Positions 35,739 to 45,859 of a stretch of 64,000 nt of DNA are shown one piece after another (position 1 is the stretch's first letter; the number at the start of each line of letters is the position of its first letter). The translations under genes were made by a program, and so were the position numbers. This DNA comes from Euphorbia lathyris (Eukaryota; Streptophyta; Magnoliopsida; Malpighiales; Euphorbiaceae), in contig NC_088913.1 in the NCBI RefSeq assembly GCF_963576675.1, positions 84,071,001 through 84,135,000 of the forward strand, given 5' to 3'. Below the pieces are notes generated by a model. The model searched no databases. It worked only from the letters and a program-made list of their open reading frames with translations, and was not told the origin of the DNA.

Positions 35739-36289
35739 TTAATAGTTCTAGGTCAGGATTGTTATCTTTATAAGGGAAGTTACCATCTTGAGTTATCTTC
35801 GATACACACAACGTACACAAATTAATTCATATAAGTTAATACGGGGATCTAAAGTCTAGCTTTCTCACTCATCCATAGACAATCGAATATTATCTCTTTA
35901 CTTTCTAGTTTATTTCAGTAATTAAAGTGACAAATCCAATCAATTAATTCAATCCTTAGTTAATATAGAATTCTTATACGGGTAGGGAATTGGAAGCTAG
36001 TTTTTGTGGGATCGATACTGTTCGAAAGAACATTTACTATTTGATACGATAGAGTTAACTTGCTCTTAACCGACATATATGCTTTTAGTTCTATCACCTA
36101 GGGGCGTAGGAAGTTCTTAAAAGTGTATTATGTCCCTGCTATGTATGCATGCACTGAGTCTAAGGCATATCTGTTTGACTACTTGCCATTATACGCACTA
36201 AGTAGAATGTTTAAAAATAATTCTGCACAAGTCCTTAAACAAACCATAACAAGTAACTTCAATACTTAAGGGCACGCATTGTTCAAGTG
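35739..36289. other. Continuation of LTR-like or retroelement sequence after the Helitron
   Basis: No coding frame is seen. Text such as GTGGGATCGATACTG (36007) is retroelement-like, but I cannot place it in a family. Confidence 0.35.
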
Positions 36290-37480
36290 TGGGGGATTTT
36301 GATGCGATGTAAACTATGCATATAAAAGCTAGAAGATAGCATGTGCTTAACTGAATTATAGGGTCGAATGTGATTGAATACATGAACTTATTGAATGAAT
36401 TATATTATGTAGGCCCATGAACTCGTACCAGATAAATTCATCCAAAAAGGGAAGGGCTTGCCATAATAAGCAAGTCAGTCAAATGTACAAATTGTGCACG
36501 AGAGGACAAGAAGAGAGAAGTCTGTGAAGATTGTAAGGTGGTGGCCTGTGAATGGTGCCACGTAGTGAAAAAGCATATTAAAGGAGAATGTTTTTGTTGT
36601 TTGCCCTACCAAGGGGTAGGGCTATTTATAAGGCACTTTTGGCCTTTTGCATATCATTATTCTCAGATACAATTTTAAATTAATATAATTTTACCTCTTT
36701 TCCATTCCTGTCTTCTTGAGAGAGCTGAAAGCTCTAAATTTGCTATTCCTGGGTATGAGGATGTGCCGTCTACAAGCTCTTTATAACATTTGTATCATGC
36801 AGAGTGAGTAGACTAATCAGCATGGGATAGATCGTAACAATGGGGGAAGGTAAGTATTATGTCTCAGTATAAGGGTATTTATTTTTTTATGCATCTCTAA
36901 GTTGTGTTGTATGAAATGTTAATAAGCCATTAATGTTATATGTTATTGAGAAATTTGTTCGAGAGAAAGAGTTCTCAATCAGAACAATAACTTAGGGTGT
37001 TTAGTAATGGATTAGGCAGGGATGCTGATCTTGAACTAGATAGGCTGTAAATTTGAGTAAGAGATTATCTATTTACTATCCGATGTGATTGTTAATCGGT
37101 TGAATGTCTAAGATTGATAGAGATATGGCTTAAACATAACATGGACTTCTTCCACCATAGATGTGTGGGAAGAATGCTTTTCAAATGCCTTGCCATTGTG
37201 CTTTAAATATACCCTTATGAGATGTAATATTAGATCTACTCTCTATTGTGCGAGATCTATCCCGTGCATTTTACCCATATAGTATCTCATTTATCATGTG
37301 CTGTTTGTGTTGATTTTAGTATATTTGGTTTGGTTCTATTATAAACTCTTAAAATATTACTTGGTTATTTTCGTCTCTTAAACATAAGCTAAATAGAGTG
37401 CAAATACACTTATAAAACTCCATGTGAATCGATGCTCATACTATGCTATGATTGATGATGTGTGTGATAGTATTATAACT
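36290..37480 (+). repeat. Probable LTR after a purine tract
   Basis: A purine-rich GTGTGGGGGA (36286-36295) precedes TTGATGCGATG, an LTR-like start. A TATA-like CTATTTATAAGGC lies near 36618, and the sequence then runs non-coding into the LINE. The far end of the LTR is not recognisable, possibly because the LINE truncated it. Confidence 0.4.
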
Positions 37481-37485
37481 ATAAT

Positions 37486-38346
37486 GTGCTAAAAATAAAC
37501 GTATCAATGGTCTATAATTTTATTTCTAAAACATTGGTAAATCGGCTTAAACACTACTTGCATTCTATTATACACCCTTCAGAAAGTGTCTTTGTTACAA
37601 ATCGGTTGATTACTGATAATGATTTAAATTCTTTTGAATTGTCCCATTTTATGAAGCATAGAATTAATAGTAAGAAGAGTGTTTGTGCTATGAAATTGGA
37701 TATAAGTAAAACATATAATACAATTGAGTGGTGTTTTGTCAAAGATATGATGACAGTTATGGGTTTTTCGGGTTTTTAGATCGAATTGATTCAAAGTTTT
37801 ATGTCTTCAATTTCCTTTTCTTTACTTATAAATGGGGTGCCTAAAGGCTATGTTAAGCCAATCGGGGTTTTTTATCAAGGGGATCCTCTATCACCTTATT
37901 TGTTTTTAATCTGTGCGGAAGGGCTATCGACATTGATTAGGAAATTTGAGAGTAATAAAGTTTTGCATAGTATTCGGGTTAGCAACTCATGCCTTTCTAT
38001 TTCTCATCTATTCTTTGCAGATGATTCAATTATCTTTTTTAGAGCTTCTTCTACAGAGTGCTTTACTATTCAGGAGCTCTTACATGTCTATGAAAGAGCT
38101 TCTGGGCAACGTATTAACTTTGAAAAAACTGATATCACTTTTAGTAAGGGTGTGGGTGTTGACAGTCGGTCCAGGTGTGTGGAATTGTTAGGGGTGCGGA
38201 AAGTGCAGTCTTTTGAAAAATATTTAGGGCTACCTTCAGTTATTGGTCGGTCTAAAAAAGCAGTTTTTAATTTCCTAAAGGAAAGATTATTGAAGAGAAT
38301 TTGTGGTTGGCAGGAGAATTTTTTTTTATCTCGGAGGGGGGGGTAA
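37486..38346 (+). pseudogene. LINE reverse transcriptase fragment
   Basis: One frame with a single stop at 37777-37779. Before it: ISKTLVNRLKHYLHSIIHPSE and KLDISKTYNTIEW (first catalytic Asp of RT). After it: GDPLSPYLFLICAEGL, then FADDSIIFF, where the catalytic FADD pair is intact, and KYLGLPSVIGRSK. A run of G and T at 38320-38345 leads into a frameshift. Confidence 0.88.
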
Positions 38347-39530
38347 AGAAATTTTGATAAAAGTAGTGGTACAAGATGTTCCTCAATATATAATGATATG
38401 TTTTTTGTTACCTGAATATTTCTGTGATGAATTACATCAAGTTATGGCTAAATTCTAGTGGAAACATGATTTTGGGCAAAAATGAATCCATTGGGTCAGT
38501 TGGGAAAATTGTGTTTGTCTAAAGATGAAGGCGGTTTAGGGTTTCAGAATATCTGTGTTTTCAATCTCACGCTTCTTGCAAAGCATGTTTGGAGGATGGT
38601 TGAATTCCAAGATTCACTTTGTTCCCATATTTTCAAACATAAGTATTTTCCTAGGAAGGGTGTAATGGAGGCAAGTGTTGGTTTTTGTGCTAGTCATGTA
38701 TAACGAAGTTTATTAAAAGCTAGAGAAGTTATTATTGATGGAAGTTGTTGGAAGATTGAATTATTGCAGTCGAGATGGATTCCTGATGTTCCGTGTAATC
38801 GCCCACTATATTTACTAAATCCAACTCCTTCACATGAGTTTCATGTTTGATTGATTTTGATGATTTTTGTTGGAAAGGTGAATTGATTTTTTTTTTCTGC
38901 TTTTCATCAGATGTAGCTACTTCCATTTTGAAAATTCTGTTACGCACCATTTTGAAAATTCTGTTAAGCAGAAGGAATTTAAGATACTTTGTTTTGGTCT
39001 CATTCTAAAAGTGAGGAGTATTTGGTGAAATCCGATTATAAAGTTGTTTATGGAGTTTTGAGAGCTCCTTCTAACCTAACAGCTTCTTCCATGGTACTGA
39101 TCTTTTTTTGGATTCTCTATGGAAGATTAAATGTCCTTCAAAATTTATTCACACTGTGTGGAATGCAACTAAGAATGTCTTGCCTTGTTATGAAAATCTA
39201 TTGAGGAAAGAAATTAATTTGATCGGTCATTGTTGTTTTTGTAGTCATCATGTTGACACTTTAATACACATTTTTAAAGATTGCCTGGGAACGAGAATAT
39301 ACCGAAGACAAGCAATTCTGTTACATCTTGTGTATAAAATTGCAGGTTTAAATTGTCTGGACTGGTTTGCTACTGTGTTGAAATTATTGCCAAATGAGGA
39401 GTTTGCGGTTTTTTGTGGTTTGATCCATTATACTTGGTTGGAGAGAAATCAAATAATTCATGGAAAAAGGCGGTTTGGGGTAATAAAAATTGTGGCAGCT
39501 GTGTGGAATTTAGTGAGATTTTTTGCTTAG
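38347..39530 (+). pseudogene. LINE RT C-terminal part and zf-RVT domain, frameshifted
   Basis: Three pieces in different frames. 38482-38703 carries GGLGFQNICVFNLTLLAKHVWR. A middle piece includes a tandemly repeated TTTTGAAAATTCTGTTA. 39108-39530 has the zinc-binding zf-RVT text WKIKCPSKFIHTVWN and CCFCSHHVDTLIHIFKDC. The order matches plant L1-type ORF2 proteins. Confidence 0.78.
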
Positions 39531-39845
39531 GGGTCAGGTAGGCTAATGTTGGGTGCAGTAAGATGCGGCGCAACTGGGTTTGTTGGAAGAGGTGGTTGTG
39601 AGGTTCTGTCAGTAGCAAATACGGGTGCAGAGGTGCAAAATGTTGTTCTGACAGAGATGGTTACTGGTGCGGCAGGTGCAAGACTCTTGGGCTCGAAAGT
39701 AGGTGTTGGTTGTTGTGAGTTTGATCCGTTGTTGCTGGTTACTGGGTCTGCATTTTAGCAAGCTAATGTAGGTGTAGGGGGACTGGTGCTACTCGGTTAG
39801 GATCAAATTCTGTTTGTACAATATGGTTGTCTTCTGATTCAAGTT

Positions 39846-40215
39846 CTTATAAACTTAACTGTGATGCTGCTTTCTTAGTAAGAACATCTAAATGTTCTTT
39901 CAGTATGATGGTTAGGGACTGCAATGAATACGTTTCAATGTCTAGTGGGGGGCTAATTGGGTTCACAATTTCGGCACTATACACGAACTTCTAGCGATTC
40001 TCTTCTCATTACATGTAGATTGCGATTGTGGTTATCAAGTGATTATGGTTGCATTTGACTCGATTTCAGCGGTCCAATTGCTTAAAACCACCTCAAGTTT
40101 TGGCAAACTAATTGGACATAATTCTAAGCAATATTTTTGAAGTACCACGTGGCTTTGTGTCATCGAATTCGTGCATGAGAAGCGAACACTGTCGCATATA
40201 ATTTGGACTGCTTGA
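39846..40215 (+). pseudogene. LINE C-terminal RNase H domain, decayed
   Basis: KLNCDAAF starts the domain as in plant LINE RVT_3 modules (first catalytic Asp in CDAA), followed by MVRDCNEYV and SSGGLIG. Frames then break. Later pieces (near 40080-40200) still show decayed matches towards the domain end. Confidence 0.65.
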
Positions 40216-40330
40216 ACATGCTCTCTCATTTGGAAATTCTCATCTAAGATTACCCGGTCTTTGTTTCTTGTATTTAAAATGTTGTTATTTCACTTACTTT
40301 ATAATACAAATTTCTGTTTATAAAAAAAAC

Positions 40331-40729
40331 ATGTATGTAAACATTTTCTCATTCTCTTTTTATCTTTTAATCCTTATTGTTCCTGAAAAACAAATAATGC
40401 CTTGGAATAAACCCATACAATAGATTGACATACTAATTGCAGGCTGCAGCTATAAGTAGTCTATATCTTTTAGCCAGAAGTGGGGGACTCAATATATACC
40501 CATAATAGAAATGTCATCTAATCCTCAGCAGCCACGACCACGAGTTCACTCTTTGTATTACAAGTAGGCTATATAAGGCATGTTTTTCCATCTCTTGAAG
40601 TGCTCAAGAGTAAAGTTGTTTATGAAAACACGATTTACAGAACCAACTAACATACTACAATTATAGTTTTTGTCTCATTTACAACACATAATATAATAAT
40701 ATGAAATATATAGTCTCACTTGCAACACA
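40331..40729. other. Short intergenic stretch
   Basis: Non-coding AT-rich sequence between the LINE tail and a mariner-type MITE. No feature recognised. Confidence 0.5.
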
Positions 40730-40731
40730 TA

Positions 40732-41312
40732 CAGTAAAACCTCTATATAGGAATACTCTATATAAGAATAACCTCCAATTTGTTATAAAAAATTTCGGTC
40801 CCAACTTGGGCCGGTTATAAATAAGAATAACCTCCCAAATATTAATTGTTATACATAATCCAAGTCTCACCTTTAGAAACTATACCTCTATATAGGAATA
40901 ATTATGTAAATAATGTATATATGTATTACGGATTTAAACAAAATTTATTAAAAAATTTAAAAATTATTGAGATTAAATATGAGTTGGCACACAAATTCCA
41001 ACTTTAACTATAAATTCTTACCATTTTCCCATAAAACTCTTTTCTTTATGTATTGGAAACTAAACTCAAAACTCTTCCAATTCTTTAGGTATTGGAAATA
41101 AAACTCGTAGACTTGATATGCTAAACATTAATTTGTTTTATTAAACTAAACTCAAAACTCTTCCAATTAGAGAGTTCTTATTGTTGTTAAATTTATAAAC
41201 TTTAAGTGTTGATTTTTTTTTTTTTGGGTACCAAACTCTATATAAGAATAACCTCCCAATTGTTATACAAATTGTCCGGTCCCAAACGTATTCCTATATA
41301 GAGGTTTTACTG
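40732..41312. mobile_element. Mariner-type (Tc1/mariner) MITE
   Basis: Ends CAGTAAAACCTCTATATAGG and, on the right, TATAGAGGTTTTACTG are inverted repeats flanked by TA on both sides (40730-40731, 41313-41314). Inside, ACTCTATATAAGAATAACCTCC recurs near each end. It is non-coding, 581 bp. Confidence 0.85.
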
Positions 41313-41492
41313 TATAATATAATCATACAAAATATATATGTTTTTGTATATACCACATAACACGATGACTCAATAGAAAAGAAAACAATAATTTATAGGA
41401 CACTAGCAATTCCTTAATGTTGGCCACCATTTGATGGTCCAGGGCTAGAATCATCAACTATGGGTAAATTTGATAGGTTAGTCCATGTATAC

Positions 41493-41627
41493 AGAAATGG
41501 ACATCTAATGACTCATATAGCCACAGAAACAAAGCAAGAAATGGACATCAAATGACGCATTATTGCCACAGAAGCAAAAGCAAGAAATAGACATCTAATG
41601 GGTCGTACATCACAGAAGCAAAAGCAA
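41493..41627. repeat. Three tandem repeats of about 45 bp downstream of ferritin
   Basis: Units start at 41493, 41537 and 41583 with AGAAATGGACATC (third unit AGAAATAGACATC) and share GCCACAGAA(A/G)CAAA. They lie about 270 bp beyond the ferritin stop codon, in or near its 3' UTR. Confidence 0.75.
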
Positions 41628-41894
41628 TATTTTTTCAGGTCGCAGAACCAGAACCATGAATATAGGAAGAAAAGAAACCATATCCATATATTTCAATTAC
41701 TCTTGCACAGGATAACCACTTCAAGAAAGAGGACTAAATCCGGTTTTTAATCATCTAATTGTCTATCAACATCATCTAATGTTTGTGCTAGTTACACTCC
41801 AGAAATCTCAGAACAAAATAGTCTAACCCAAAAAAGATAGCACAGAATGACCCTCGAGATCCTACTCATAACAGCAAATAAGAAGTCTCCATTA

Positions 41895-44230
41895 TCATGC
41901 GACAGCTGCCTCCTCATTGAGAAGCATCTGGTCAAAGTGCCATACTCCTGTTAATCCATGAAAACAAGCAAAGGTCAGAGAATAGAAAAAACTCAGGTTC
42001 ACAAAGAATGAGCTTTAGTTCAAGAGGATAATTATGATGAGAAATGTTCAAGAAAAATGGTTCTTCAACAAGCGGCTATGAAGAAAGTTTTTCGATACAT
42101 ACCATGTCCTTTACCCAAACGTCTCAGCTGAGCAACGTATTCAGAAATCTTTTTGATGGCTTCCACCTAAAGCAGGAAACAGTTGAAAAGGCCAAAATCA
42201 AACTTCGACAAATGTCAAAGGGGCATCTAAGTTGAAAAAAAAAATCATAATCACCTAGAGACCTAGATGACCATAAAATCATACCTGTTCTCCCAGAAAC
42301 TCGCTCTCAACGAAATCTGCCATATGAACATCGTGGTTCTTCTCAGCCACCTGTTGGTTAGATATACAATCAAATTCTGATGATATGGCTAACAAAACTA
42401 GAAACTCCAAAGGATTTATTCATTAAAAAAAAAAAATCACTCTGCAGGATGGCCCTTTTCATAGACCAAGAAATGTATTGCCAGGAAACTCTCATGCATT
42501 AGGGTATTCTCTTGTAACTTAAGAAGCAACATTATGCAGTACAAGTGGCTTACATGGTGAAGGTGCAAGAGCTTCTCATTTGTCAATTTTTCCAGAGACA
42601 AAGCAAGTTCCATTGCTGAAATATGAAAATATAATGAAATTAGCTCCAACAAAACAGTATTGAGAAACAACACACTGTTCAGACAACCACGTCATAAACA
42701 TGGATCTCAAGTCAAGCCAGTCCCAAATTTCTGAATTGCAAAGAATGCAATTGAAAAAACAGAGAGAGTCCACAAAATGCATCACCTTTTTCATACTGAA
42801 AAAGCACCTTAGCATTCATAATACACAATGATGATATTGATCGGATGTATGTGACATCCAAACAGACATCACAGGACCAATAGCAAACCAGTTAGAATAG
42901 AGTGATGCATAAGCAGTTCTTTATAAAGGAGTAAACATATGGTCATTCACTAGAAATTGATCATCCTAGAAACAGCTTATCCAACTCAAACCACAAGTCA
43001 CATTATGCTCCATTAACAACATAGTATAACATCATCCAAACAGAATCTGAATTTGCATAAAATTCAACAGTATGCATTTTACATTATCAAAGGCAACACA
43101 AGTAATCAACATCCAATCAAGTTGGTAAGACTTTACAACATACATAAGCAGCAGCTTGATGTAAAACTCACCATACAGCGCATCTCCTTTCTCAGCATGA
43201 TCAAATTCTGTCAAAGGCATCACTATAGACTGCAGCTTCACTTTTCCACCACGTTTGTTCTGAAAATGATTAATCCATGATTGAGATCTCAATTCCATTA
43301 TGCAATTAACGAACATACTAGAGCACAACTCGCACGATCGAAACAAATAATAGCATAAAAAATGAATAAAACCATCAATTTAAACTGTCAAAGTCAAACA
43401 ACCTGGTATTCCATTAATTTCTCAGCATGCTCTCTTTCTTCGACGCTTGATTCCTTGAAAAACCTATCCAAAAAACGCAAAAGTGAGCTTCAAAATAGAA
43501 TCACAAAGAAAACTCAGCTTATTCATTAACTGCGACATACTGAGAGATACTTACTTCGCAAGACCCTTGAGAGCAACGTTGTCTCTGTCGAAGTAAGCAA
43601 ACATCGCATGGTATACGTATGAGACGTTGTATTCCACGCTGCCGATCATTCGAGGCAACCAAATTAGAGAAGTATAAACATATATGGACAAAAACAAATC
43701 TATATTTATAAAAAGAAGAAACGCAGGCCTAAAAATACTGGAGAAAATGAATCGAAATTGGTACAACCAAATAACCAAGTAAATCGAGTTCCAGATTAGA
43801 GTACGAGATAAAAAAGAAATCACAAACAGAAGCATGTGAAATAAAACACACAGAACTAATGAAAATCGACGACTATAATAAACTCAACTTATCATAACAA
43901 ATCGACGAGAAATAGATTTTCCTAATGGAGAAATACTCACTTGATCTGTTCATTAATGGCGGCCTCAGAGTCGTCATTATATTTCTGTCGAGCAAGAGAA
44001 ACTTGAGGGACATTAGGGACCAAACTGAGCTCCTTCTTGACCTCTTCAAAAGGCTCAAAAATGACACCAGTCAATGGCTTGCTATTCGCACTCTTGGATG
44101 CATAAACAAGAAATCCATTTCCAGTTTTTCCCCGGAAAATCGAAGGAGAAAGAGTATTAGAAACCAGAGGACTCAGGTTTTCCCCGCGAGAATTCAGTAG
44201 AGAGAGAGCCGGAGAAGCCTTGAGTAACAT
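41895..44230 (-). CDS. FER: Plastid ferritin (iron-storage protein)
   Basis: Eight exons with GT-AG borders: 44230-43941, 43638-43555, 43463-43403, 43259-43172, 42615-42554, 42350-42285, 42166-42103, 41947-41895. Phases agree and give 255 codons, normal for plant ferritin, and seven introns is the plant layout. Residues 1 to about 48 are Ser/Leu/Asn-rich with basic residues and few acids, as in a chloroplast transit peptide. The plant extension peptide (around [17 protein letters not shown]) follows. Ferroxidase ligands are all present: Glu99, Tyr106, Glu134, His137, Glu183 and Gln217, matching human H-chain 27, 34, 62, 65, 107 and 141. The protein assembles into a 24-mer that oxidises Fe(II) and stores it in plastids. 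No defect is seen. Confidence 0.96.
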
Positions 44231-44356
44231 ACTCGTAGAAATTTCTAGAGAGAGTGGAGAAAAGGAGATTCAAATTCTGAATGAAAAGAAAGAAAATGGA
44301 AATGGAGAAAATGGAGTGTAGATGGACTGATTTTTTGGTGTGAAGAAGAAAGAGAT

Positions 44357-44362
44357 GATATA
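44357..44362 (-). promoter_or_regulatory. Possible TATA element of the ferritin gene
   Basis: The minus strand reads CCTATATCATC about 130 bp upstream of the ferritin ATG. It is a weak match chosen by position. Confidence 0.35.
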
Positions 44363-44402
44363 GGAATGATAGGGGAAGACGATGGCCCATTGGATTAAAG
44401 GA

Positions 44403-44454
44403 CACGTGTAGGGTAAAGATTGAGAGTTAGGAGTGGGAGCGTGTCTGGCACGTG
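44403..44454 (-). promoter_or_regulatory. Two G-boxes upstream of ferritin
   Basis: CACGTG occurs at 44403-44408 and 44449-44454, about 175-225 bp upstream of the ATG. G-boxes are bound by bHLH factors, including iron-response regulators acting on plant ferritin genes. A full IDRS (CACGAGNCCNCCAC) is not found; only CACGCTCCCAC lies between the boxes on the minus strand. Confidence 0.5.
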
Positions 44455-44762
44455 GTTTATCTGAGAGAGCGTTCTGGAGATGTAGCGGTGGCAGAGAATC
44501 CCTAAAATTAGCTTGTTTTTTTGTTGGCTTTACTATTTATTTACTTTAGAGGAAAAAAGAAAAGTTGCATGGCTGGTGGCGGGCAGAGTGGAGGTCAATA
44601 TTGCCAAAATCTTTCTATATTTTATTGTTTTCATCTTTATTTTTAAATATGGTTATACCTTTTGAAGAAAACAAAGATAACATTTTATAATTTGAAATGA
44701 AAAAGATGGGTGGTTTTTGAGAGAATTTAATTAATTTGCGACAAATATAGACAAAAATCATC

Positions 44763-45436
44763 GAGATAAACTACACCAATGGTCTCTGAACTTTATCTAG
44801 TTTACATTTTGTCCCAAAAATATATCTGAAGTAATGATGATCGGATAATTTAGTATATTTTACCGGTTAATGACCGGTCAACGCTAGTTTCATGAGTTAA
44901 TTACATCAATGTTACCTGAACTTTATCATAATTCACAGTTCGGTACCTAGATTTTATTTTATCCTAAAAACATAACACAAGTAAAGGTGACTGAAAAATT
45001 TAGTTCATTTGATCGGTTAGTGACCCGGTAACGTGAACTAAACATTGGAACTCACCATACAATCAATTAATGATGATAGTATTGTAATTTTATGTTAATT
45101 GAATGTATGATGAGTCTTAATTTTTAATTTAAAATAGTCAAACCCACGTTGACCGATCACTGATCGGTCAAATGTACAAAAAGTTGAGTCATTTTTACTT
45201 GATATGTATTTTTTGGATAAAATGAAATATAGGTACCAAAAGTATGAATTAGAGTAAAGTTCAGGTACCATTAGTGTAATTTACTCGTCAAAATCGCATT
45301 GACCGGCCATTGACCGGTAAAATATACTAAATTATCTGGTCATCGTTATTTCAGGTATATTTTTGAGACAAAATATAATCTAGGTACCAAAGTGTGAATT
45401 AGAATAAAATTCAGGTATCATTGATGTAATTTACTC
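44763..45436. mobile_element. Mutator-like foldback element upstream of ferritin
   Basis: Left end GAGATAAACTACACCAATGG and right end (opposite strand) GAGTAAATTACATCAATG are inverted repeats. AAAAATCATC flanks both ends (44753-44762 and 45437-45446), a 9-10 bp TSD. Internal copies of the end motif near 44900 and 45280 and several ACCGGT-containing inverted segments suggest a multi-arm foldback. Non-coding. Confidence 0.8.
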
Positions 45437-45516
45437 AAAAATCATCACAAAGCCCTTTATCTTTTAGTTTTTAGTTGATTAAACCCTTTATTTTTTATTT
45501 TATTTAGGTATATTAA

Positions 45517-45698
45517 GCGGTATTTGGTTGTTCATTTTTTATCTACTGTTTGCTTTTTCACTAAAAAAAAGAGTTTTAGGTGTTGGGTTAGACATCTCCT
45601 ATCCTTTTATAGCTGAAAAATAGCCTTTTATAAAAACATGGAATAGCTGCTTTTCGAAAAAACAGGATTTTCAAATAGCAAACCACACAAATGGCCTC
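45517..45698. mobile_element. Small PIF/Harbinger-like MITE
   Basis: Ends GCGGTATTTGGTTG and, on the right, CAAATGGCCTC are imperfect inverted repeats. TAA flanks both sides (45514-45516, 45699-45701). 182 bp, non-coding. Confidence 0.5.
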
Positions 45699-45859
45699 TA
45701 AGTCATTTTTTTTATCATAATAAGTCATTTATGATAAAAAAAATAAATAAATCGGATTTGAAGATAAAACATTGTTAATAAAGTATCATTCCTTTCATAT
45801 ATGTTTGAAATTTGTAGTTTTTATAGTTTAAAAGTAGTTTTTTTTTTTTGTATGAGCAT

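Larger units (their letters stand above)
37486..40330 (+). mobile_element. 5'-truncated LINE (L1-type non-LTR retrotransposon)
   Basis: It begins inside the reverse transcriptase domain and runs through the rest of RT, a zinc-binding zf-RVT region and an RNase H domain, ending near 40330 with an A-run (AAAAAAAA) after a short 3' tail. The endonuclease and ORF1 are absent, as in typical 5'-truncated insertions. Confidence 0.85.

Noticed and set aside
31624..36099. Solo LTR with the Helitron inside it
   Set aside because: The TGATA/TATCA ends look right, but the flanking 5-mers (AATGC and CCTAG) do not match and the satellite does not resume, so it is kept only as LTR-like.
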